From contig JAQBYD010000008.1 in NCBI GenBank assembly GCA_027623315.1, forward strand, positions 1 through 64,000: a stretch of 64,000 nucleotides of DNA, written 5' to 3'. This document shows, piece by piece, positions 47,462-55,600 of this stretch. This stretch comes from Verrucomicrobiota bacterium. Lineage in GTDB: Bacteria > Verrucomicrobiota > Kiritimatiellia > CAJWTS01. The stretch's first letter is position 1, and the number at the start of each line of letters is the position of its first letter. Made by a program: the position numbers and the translations under genes. The notes beneath the pieces are model-generated. The model made no database searches and was not told where the DNA came from. It saw nothing but the letters and a program-made list of their open reading frames with translations.

Positions 47462-47640
47462 ATCTTAGAAGAGGATTGTGAGAATCATCGGAACTTCCAC
47501 AGCTACGTCATGTCTCAATGGCTTCCGGCGGAGCCGCTGGCGTGAGGCCCTCCTCCCCGTCCACGAAATCCGCGGTCCAGATGCGATGTCGCGCGTAGGA
47601 CAGCGCGCCCCGGTTGCGGAGAACCCGAAAGGTAGGTAGC

Positions 47641-49796
47641 ATGACGTCCCTGATGAGGTTCTGGTGCATTGCAGTCGTAGGCCTGATCTGCGCTGCCCCC
47701 GCCACGGCCGGCGGCAGCGCAGGGCTGACCAATCTCCGCTTTAAAGCCATCAGCTCGACAAGCAATGGAATCGAGATTCTGGTCGGCTATTCAAATGGTG
47801 AAACCAATCGCTTCGATCTTATCGGCGGCACTAACCTTGCGGCCGCCGGCTGGAGCCTGATCTCGGAAACCAACGCGATCGGGGCCACGAACTGCATTCT
47901 GCTTCTGGACACCAACGTTCTCGAGAACGTTCGATATTACGAAGCATGGGACGCCGTGGCGGACTCGGACTGGGATACGCTCGCGGACGGACGTGAATTG
48001 CGAATCTACGGGACCCTGCCGTCGCACACGGATTCGGACGCCGACGGAATGGGCGACGGCTGGGAGATAGCCTACGGATTCGATCCGGTCGTCTCGAACA
48101 CCGGCACGGGCGATGGCGACACGGACGGCCTGATCGATCGTGACGAGGCGCGCTATGGGACCGATCCGGGTAACGGCGATTCCGACGGGGATGGAACGGA
48201 CGACGGCGACGAAGTATCCCAGGGCAGTGACCCGGCCGACGATGCGGATACCGGTTCGAATTCCCGTGCAAGGACGCTCGTCGTGACCACCGACCAGTCG
48301 ACGAGTGCCGATGAACTCAGGTTCAACCTGCATCGCACGGGCACTCCGTTCTCCACGACGTGGCCCGTGCCTTCCCAGGCGGGCGCCCAGGGCAATCGCA
48401 GCTTCGTGGTCGTCCAGGGGAGACACTACCTGCTCAAGTTGCTTGCCGAGGCCGCGTTGGATCCGCCGCCGATGAGCCTGGCATGGAATATCAATCCCGG
48501 TTCCGATGTTCTGGTCGATGAGAGCACAAGCACGATCAATGTACCGACCGTCAGCGACATTGTGAGTGGGATCGTTACGACCCACCAGGTGGATGTCGAG
48601 GTCGATGTAGATCTGCAAGGATTCGCCGCGTTTCGTGGCGCCGGGAATACCATGGTTCCGGAGTCCGAGGAGGCCGCTCCGGCGGGTGTGCTGGTGACGC
48701 CCAGCAACGACGGATTGTCGCCGTACCTTTCTAACCCGCGTGAGGCGAAGATAATCGCCAAAGGGTTCAGTGACCTTGATCTCGAGGGGGCGGCGACGCG
48801 ATGCCTGCGCTTCAGTAGTCCGTCGAAAATTGAGCTCGTGGGCGGTGATTACGGATCGCCGACCCAACCGCCGTCCGAACTCGACCTGGGTACGATATCG
48901 GGAGTGCAGTTCACCTCTGATGTTGAATTCGAGGTCCACATGAACAGCGGAAATTGGTCTGCCGGTAATTATGTTGATGTTGAGTACGTCGTGAAAGATG
49001 CGCAGGGCAATGACCGCGGTTCCGACACCGTAAGGCTGCTCGGCCCGGTCGTCATGGCCATTGGCGACTCCGTCACGATGGGGTTTCAGCGGGATATCGC
49101 CCATGTACACCACACGCCGCCAATCGGGAGCGGGTGGTCCTCTAGTCAGAGCTGGTCGACCTATCCCGGGATCAACGACTGGAACGCATTGACGCCGCCA
49201 TGGAACAACGCGAACAATCGTCTGTCCGACAGTTTCCAAGGCTTTCGTGGTTACCTGGACCTGGTTCTTCCGGTTGGGACTGGACAGGAGAGAGCGTCAA
49301 CGGACACGGTCCAGCCCACATGGGTTACAACGGCGGGAAGATATTCGATCCCCTTGGTGGCATTGACATCTATGACAGGTATCCACGGTCCGCCGTGCAG
49401 GTGAACCCGTGCTATGCGATCATCATCTATTTGGCGGGATATAATGATGTGATCAGCGGAAGTTCAGCTTCCGACCTGTGGTCGTCTTGGAGTGCGCAGA
49501 TGAACGTGTTCGTCTCCGAGCGTTCGGGGCGCGGTAAGACACTCATCGTGGGCGTCCAGCTTGGTAAGATGGGGACTTGGTACAGCGGTTACTCCGCGAC
49601 CAAGCAAGCCCAGTTGACCGGGCTAAACAACTCGATCGAGAACTACAGCGTATCCGCCGCGAACGTGAGGTATGCGGCGTCGGACACCGAAAACGTGGGG
49701 CATAATGCCGGCGACGACGGATTGCACTATTTCGCGAACGAGAATATCAACTTCGCGGCGGGCATCCTCGATGCCATCGTGGCGGGGCTGCAGTGA
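47641..49796 (+). pseudogene. SGNH hydrolase with calcium-binding repeats, broken by a frameshift
   Basis: The ATG at 47641 gives a signal peptide (CIAVVGLICAAPATAGG). Residues near 100-210 carry Asp-rich thrombospondin-type-3/EF-like calcium repeats (DSDADGMGDGWE, GDSDGDGTDDGDE). SGNH block I (MAIGDSVTMG) is near residue 475. After GFRGYLDL (about 49255-49285) the frame moves to that of the 49200-49796 ORF. That frame carries the rest of the fold: VNGHGPAHMGYNGGKI, the LAGYNDV block and the DDGLHYF block with the catalytic Asp/His. A one-base deletion explains the change. As sequenced, no single ORF holds all catalytic residues. It could be a pseudogene or an assembly error. It was a secreted esterase or lipase, perhaps acting on glycans. 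Confidence 0.7.
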
Positions 49797-49882
49797 TTGC
49801 GCAGATCCAAAGCTGCACGGATTGACGTTTTATGCGAGAGGCGATCCCATCGAGATCTGAGCTCCGGAACCATCGAAACGCA

Positions 49883-49901
49883 AAGCGGCAAGATGCCGCT
49901 T
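49883..49901 (+). repeat. Perfect 8-bp hairpin
   Basis: The arms aagcggca and tgccgctt flank the loop aga. It shares the aagcggc core with the terminator hairpin 25 bases downstream, so the two look like a duplicated palindromic unit. Confidence 0.6.
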
Positions 49902-49925
49902 CCAGCTTCTTCGACCAAAAAGGTG

Positions 49926-49947
49926 AAGCGGCGTCCCGCCGCTTTTT
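49926..49947 (+). terminator. Rho-independent terminator
   Basis: The arms aagcggcg and cgccgctt pair perfectly around the loop tcc and run into a T5 tract. This is a good intrinsic terminator for the SGNH hydrolase transcript. It lies directly before the WG-repeat gene, whose possible early starts overlap it. Confidence 0.7.
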
Positions 49948-49954
49948 GTCGTGC

Positions 49955-51826
49955 TTGCGTCAGGGGAGGATCACGCCGCTGGTGCTGTCTTTTTGGATTG
50001 CCGTGTCCGCCGCCACCGCCGATCTCCAACGCGATTGCTTCCTCGTCGGGAAAGGCGATCGCCTCGGCGTCATCGGCAGTGACGGTGCCGTCCGGACTCC
50101 CCTGAAGTATCGCGCCGCCAGCCGGTGGGGCGATACAGGATATCTCTGGGTCTCCGGATATGGAGATCCGCCGCTCGACGGCAACTTCATCAACGCGAAA
50201 GGATTCGAAGTCTCCACGCGACCGGTCGGATTGGAGATAAACGCCCTGGCGTTCGAACTGCCCGAGTTCCGAAACGGGAGGGCTGCCGTTCGGACGGGCT
50301 CCGCGTCGCACGGGTTCCTGGGCCCCGACGGTAAGATTCTGTATGCGACGTCCGCTGTTGGGGCGGCGATGCATCATCTGGACCCGTGGATGGTCATTCG
50401 CGAAGGGGACGACATGGGGTTTGCTACGGTCGCGGAGGGCGTCGTCATCGAGCCGCAGTTTGACGAGGCCTTCCCCTTCGGCGGTGATCTAGCGCCCGTG
50501 CGCGAAGGACCCCGTTGGGGGCTCGTCCGCCGGGACGGCTCCTATGCCGTCCGTTCGATGTACGACGAGATAAGACTGCTTACGCGGCGTGGCGACCGGC
50601 CTGTCTTCTGGGCGGTGCGTCTGGAGGATCGCTGGGGAATCGTGGACTCCGGCGGCAACGTGCCCGTGCCTCCGCGCTTTGATTCCATTCGACACGCCGA
50701 CCACGGTGTCGCGACCGTGACCGTCGATGACAAGTTCGGCGTCATCGAGATCGCGAGCAATCAGATGCTTGCACCCCCGCACTACGAGAGTGCGTTGCCT
50801 CTGGATAGGCAGGGGGTCTGGTTGCAGCGGGAGGGCCGCTGGGGGCGAATCGGGATCGACGGTCGCGAGCAGTGTCCATTCAACGTGGAGCGCGTATCGA
50901 GACTTGGAGAGACGCACTGGCGCATCTGGCGTCACGGACGATGCGGCGTGGTATCGGAGTCGGGCGAAGAGATCGTGGAGACGATCTATTCGGACATCTC
51001 AAGCTTATCGACGAACCTGGCGCGCGTACGGGTCGGGCAGGAGTTCGGTCTGTTCGACTTGCGTGCCCGCAAGCTCCTGCTGAAGCCGGAGTATCAAGGT
51101 GTGCGCGTCTATTCACAGTTCCGCGAGAGCATCGCACTGGTGAAACTGGTGGGGCGGTGGGGTGCCGTGGATCTTGCATCGGGTGCGCCCGTAATCCCGA
51201 TAGAGTCGGACGCGATCGATCCATGGTGGCCGTCGCTGCTGATTGCATCGAAGGACGGTTCGACGGTGCTCTATTCCTACACCGGCGAGACGGTGTTGAG
51301 CCCGGACCTGGAGGCAGATCTGATCGAGCTGCCTCAGGACTTCGTGCAAGGTTACGGACGGATTCAGTCGAAGGGTAAAGCGGGTCTGATCACCTCCCGC
51401 GGTCGAATCGCCATTCCCTGTCGCTACGAGGATGTCGGTGTGGTCGCGGATGGCCTCGTCCCAGCGGAGATGGACGGCAGGTGGGGCTACCTGGATCTGG
51501 ACGGTACATGGCGCATCAAGCCCGTGTATGGGGAAGCGCATCCCTTCTCAGGCGGTGTCGCGGCCGCGCGTAAGGACGGGCGCGTCGGCTACATCGATCA
51601 AGACGGCGTGACCGTGATTCCTTTCCGCTACGACGACGGACGCTGCACGTACAATGGCTTGTTCCCCGTCGCGCTTCAGGATCAGAAATCCAAAGCGATG
51701 CTTTGGGGCTTGTTGAATCAGAAATCAGAGGTCGTTCTGCCGATCGAATACGAAGCCCTTGAGTGGCCTCACCCGGGCCGCCAACTCACAACGATCCACG
51801 GCCGCCAGACCTGGCGCAGCCTGTAG
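49955..51826 (+). CDS. Secreted WG-repeat protein
   Basis: About 623 residues made of roughly 13 WG (KWG) repeats. Each has a core such as EDRWGIVDSGGNVPVPPRFD, DGRWGYLDLDGTWRIKPVY or DGRVGYIDQDGVTVIPFRY. Such repeats form a beta-propeller-like or solenoid binding surface of unknown ligand. The ORF is open from 49832, but the terminator at 49926-49947 argues against a start before it. TTG at 49955 gives a proper signal peptide (RQGRITPLVLSFWIAVSAATA), whereas GTG at 49982 sits better behind a ggggagg ribosome binding site but lacks a charged N-terminus. The start is therefore uncertain. No catalytic motif is seen. Confidence 0.72.
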   Translation: MRQGRITPLVLSFWIAVSAATADLQRDCFLVGKGDRLGVIGSDGAVRTPLKYRAASRWGDTGYLWVSGYGDPPLDGNFINAKGFEVSTRPVGLEINALAFELPEFRNGRAAVRTGSASHGFLGPDGKILYATSAVGAAMHHLDPWMVIREGDDMGFATVAEGVVIEPQFDEAFPFGGDLAPVREGPRWGLVRRDGSYAVRSMYDEIRLLTRRGDRPVFWAVRLEDRWGIVDSGGNVPVPPRFDSIRHADHGVATVTVDDKFGVIEIASNQMLAPPHYESALPLDRQGVWLQREGRWGRIGIDGREQCPFNVERVSRLGETHWRIWRHGRCGVVSESGEEIVETIYSDISSLSTNLARVRVGQEFGLFDLRARKLLLKPEYQGVRVYSQFRESIALVKLVGRWGAVDLASGAPVIPIESDAIDPWWPSLLIASKDGSTVLYSYTGETVLSPDLEADLIELPQDFVQGYGRIQSKGKAGLITSRGRIAIPCRYEDVGVVADGLVPAEMDGRWGYLDLDGTWRIKPVYGEAHPFSGGVAAARKDGRVGYIDQDGVTVIPFRYDDGRCTYNGLFPVALQDQKSKAMLWGLLNQKSEVVLPIEYEALEWPHPGRQLTTIHGRQTWRSL

Positions 51827-51955
51827 TTATACCGATGATTGAGCAGGATCGCGTCCACAGGATTGACATCTCCGCATCGCGTGCGAATATCCGTTCAATC
51901 CGCGAGAAAGCGCAACTCCACGAAGACGTGGAAACGATCACGAAGGAACACCGTC

Positions 51956-52300
51956 ATGCAGCGTCACCAGCTTAAATCGAAAATCCATCGCGCTGCCATT
52001 ACGCGAGCGGATGTCGAGTACGAGGGCAGTATCGAAATCCCGTCGGACCTGATGCAGGCCGCCGATCTCTGGAAGGGAGAAAAGGTGCTGGTAGCCTCCA
52101 TTACCAGCGGTGCCCGGCTTGAGACCTACGTGCAGACCGGTGTCGAAGGCACGGGCGAAATCGTTATGAATGGGGGAGCTGCCCATCTGATCGGAAAAGG
52201 GGAGAGAGTTACGATCATGGCATTCACCTGGTCTGAGGACCCCATCGCCGCCAGGATCGTTCTCTGCGACGAGCGCAACAAGATCATTCGCGGCGTATGA
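51956..52300 (+). CDS. panD: Aspartate 1-decarboxylase (pyruvoyl-dependent)
   Basis: Makes beta-alanine from L-aspartate for pantothenate and CoA synthesis. The 114-residue proenzyme has the self-cleavage site YEGSIEI near residue 22, where Ser becomes the pyruvoyl group. It also has the conserved N-terminal KSKIHRAAITRADV, the central GEKVLVASITSGARLETY and NGGAAHLIGKGERVTIMAF. It is slightly shorter than the 126-residue E. coli enzyme. A gaagga ribosome binding site precedes the ATG at 51956. It stands alone among envelope genes, with no other pantothenate gene nearby. It is the only obvious central-metabolism gene in the window. Confidence 0.95.
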   Translation: MQRHQLKSKIHRAAITRADVEYEGSIEIPSDLMQAADLWKGEKVLVASITSGARLETYVQTGVEGTGEIVMNGGAAHLIGKGERVTIMAFTWSEDPIAARIVLCDERNKIIRGV

Positions 52301-52611
52301 CGGAATAAGTGGTAAGTGGCGAGACCCTACGGCCTCTGCGGTATGGCTATCTCAGTTCGCCATTGCCTGCACTCTCCGGACATACTGTGAATTGGCGAAG
52401 CCCTGTTTCGATCAAGCCTGACGGAGCTATCCGTGTTCGTAGTAGGAAAAGTGTGAGATATCCGGGCTAGGGCATTTCAAGCACCCGTGTATCCGTTCCT
52501 GCCCTCCGTCTTTACCATAATCTTTACCCGAAGCTTCGCAGATAAGACGATGGTAAAGATTAGGGCAAAGATGAAGGGGCTGCGTGCGGCCACAGTTTCT
52601 ATTAACGCGGA
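52301..52611. other. Convergent intergenic region with palindromic repeat element
   Basis: Between panD and the end of the VWA gene. It has lower GC than its neighbours and no coding signal. The arms taatctttacc (52518-52528) and ggtaaagatta (52552-52562) are perfect inverted repeats. Each arm is part of a 12-base tandem repeat (tctttaccataatctttaccc on one side, ggtaaagattagggcaaagat on the other). It may be a REP- or MITE-like element or a bidirectional terminator. Confidence 0.55.
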
Positions 52612-55600
52612 TTACGGCGCAGCTACCGGTGGCTGGACGATACGCACGTTCTGGATGGTGACCGAACCGGATGGCGATTGGGGGTAGATGATGAAGTGCC
52701 AGTCGTGAATGCGCGTCGCTTCGCCTAACCCCAGGTTGTACTGCCATTCGGATACCTCAGACTTGAATGTCTTCGCGCGCAGGTCGAAGACGATCCCGCT
52801 GTTCTTGCCCGGACGGATGTACGCCGGGGCGCTTTCAACGTACGCTCCGGTCTCGCCCACGGCGAAGGCGAGCGCCAGGCGGCAACCGCCTGGCATCTGG
52901 CTGTCCACGTCGAGCAGAAGAGCCCGGTTGTTGGAGAGGGTGATATCGACCGCGGCCAGGGCAACGACCTTGCTGCGCCGGGTGATCGTCTTCACCTCAG
53001 GCGAACCAAACGAGATTGAGAGTGAATTGTCGGGCCCCGCGGTCACGACGGCGGGTAACGTGTCACCCCAATCATCCGGTGCTGCCCACGACGGGGCTGT
53101 CGTCATCAGTTCGAACGGAAGCGGCGGGAGTGTGGACAGTGACGCTCGCAGATCATCGTGATCGCCGTGACTCTGTACCTTGTCCTGCATCGTGGCGGTA
53201 GGCGGTTGACCCTTGTTGAGAAAGTGCATCACGATGTTAATCCCCATGCGAATCGACCCCTCCTGCATATCGTGCGGAGAGAGGTCGCTCAGTGATGGCA
53301 TCAATGGATGTGTGTTGGGATTGATCTCGAGGCCATCGCCGTAGTCATTGCGCGTGTAGACGATGGCCAGCCGATCTCCGATGTAGAGGCCTTCGAGATA
53401 GTCGAGGCGATACTTGTCGCCCGGTGGGACAGCGTATCCCTTGAACCCTCGAGTCAGGTCGTACGGTCCCTTGAAAAGGTTGTGCGTCATGGGGATGCGC
53501 TTCCACTTCAGATCCGGCAGGACACGCGCGAGCTCACGGCGTACCGCGTGATCAAAGCGATCATCGCTGATATCCGTCGAGTCATTGATCCACATGTATC
53601 CGCCGCCGGCTAGATACTTCGAGAGTTGTTTCACCTCGTCTTCGGACATGCGAAAGGGATCGTGCCCCGTCATGAATATGAAGGGCAGTTCGCCGATGCG
53701 CTCGTCGTCGAGTCCGATCGTCGTGGTCCCGATCGGGAGCAGGCTGCCCGTTCTCTGCTCCATCTGGTATGCAAGATTAAGCATCGCCGTGTCGTCGCAG
53801 TCCCAGTCTCCGTCGTATTTCAGCAAGGGAAGTGTGCCGCCGGTTGCGGCGGTGTCGATCAGACCCTTGCGGGCCCCGAGCGCAACTTTCGCCGGAGGCA
53901 GGATTTCGTCGGGCGTGACGCTCGCTACGGATAGCTCCGGGGCCGGGGGTTGCCACGGAGCGGGCTGGTAAGGCGCCAGAAGGTCCGGCCGCTGGCGAGC
54001 CCTCATCTCCGGAGGCAGTGTGGCGCCGAGCGGCGCCAGCATCTCGCCCATAAAGTCGGGAATCTCCCTCGGCGGTGGTGCGGGTTCTGTGCGTGCGACG
54101 ACCGTCTCGATATTGATTAGTGCCGTCTGCTTGGGTGCGGGAGCGGTGGGACCGGAGCTGCGTAGCGTCGCCGTGGGCCGTGGCCCTTCAACGCTGGGTG
54201 TGCTTGGGGCAAGGGGACGCGTCGAATCGGTGGCGCGGGGCGAGACATGCTTAATTCTCCGGGGGACGCCTTGCATGACGCGAGGCGTGCTTGAAGCCGG
54301 CGCCACGACGGTGCGGCGTGGTCTCGTGGCCGGCGTCGCGGGCGTTTGCACGTCGCGGACACTGACGATAGAGGGGCGAGCGGTCGGAACGGACCGTTTC
54401 GCCTCAGGCTGTATCGCAGCCGTCGTCGACACGGGCGCAGAAACCGATACCTTGGGATGCGAGGATCGCACCTCCGCAGATGTAGTCGGTATCGCACGGG
54501 CGATCTGTACCCGCGCCGGCTCGCTTCGCATGGCGGAGTTCGTGACCGTATTCGGAGCCGTGGCGTCGGCGGACCTGCGCACGACCGGTTGGCTCGGTGA
54601 GGCGACGTCCGTCGTCTCGGACGCTTCTCTCCGAACCGGTTTCGTGGTGCGCCGCGGCGTGGCGCGCGGCGCCGTTACGGGTGCGGGCGTCCAGGATGGT
54701 TCAGCCAGGGTCTGTGATTCGTCTACCGCTGCAGGTTCGATGCGTTCATGCACCGGGGAGGATGCACGCTGAGCAGCGCTTGCCGCCGTGATCCGGGGTG
54801 ACGCCTGTTTTTTGCGATCGACGCTCTCCGGCACCGCCGTGGTAATCTGCAGGACGTGATCCGACGGAGTTCTCTTGACGGACTTGCGCTTCTCTTGTGT
54901 TAGCACGGGATCCATGTTAACGGGCGCGATCTCCGGAGAAACGTGCTCAACCGGCTGAGACACGTCGGCCATGTCCGGTTGCTGCTCGTCCGTGCGGGGA
55001 GTGGCGGCATTCGGGGTGGCCAACGGTTCGACCGGTTCGACATCACGACGATGCTTGCGCTCGACTTGCTCCGGCTCCTCGGTCTCAACCGTCATGACGT
55101 GCACCAGGCTCCGTTCAACCTTCTGTTCTACCGGTATGGCGTCGGCGTCGGGGGAGGGTGCTTCGGGAGTCGTTGGCGATACGTCCTGGGGAGTCGCGAT
55201 CTCCTTGGGCAAGATGGGCTCGATCTTGGCGTGCTGGTGCGCCATCTGCTCTTCGGGGGTCTCGGGTTCCTGCTCTGCATGCTTACGCTCGACCGGTGCC
55301 GTCGGTTCGGGCTCAACCGTCATGACTTGCGCCAGGCTGCGCTCAACCGGTTGTTCAATGGGTACCGCATCGGCATCGGGGGCCGGTGCTTCGAGGGTTA
55401 CGGGCGTCACCTCCTGTGGTGTAACCGCTTCCTCCGGCGTCATCGTTTCAACGCGGGCATGCTCCTGCTCGAGTTCACGAATCTCTACTTCGGGCGTCTC
55501 CTCGACCGTCTTGCGCTCCACGCTCTCCAGCGGTGTGTCCAGATCCACCGTTTCTTGCTCGGGCCGCTGCACCTCGTGGTCTTCCTCCGGGAGGGGCTCC

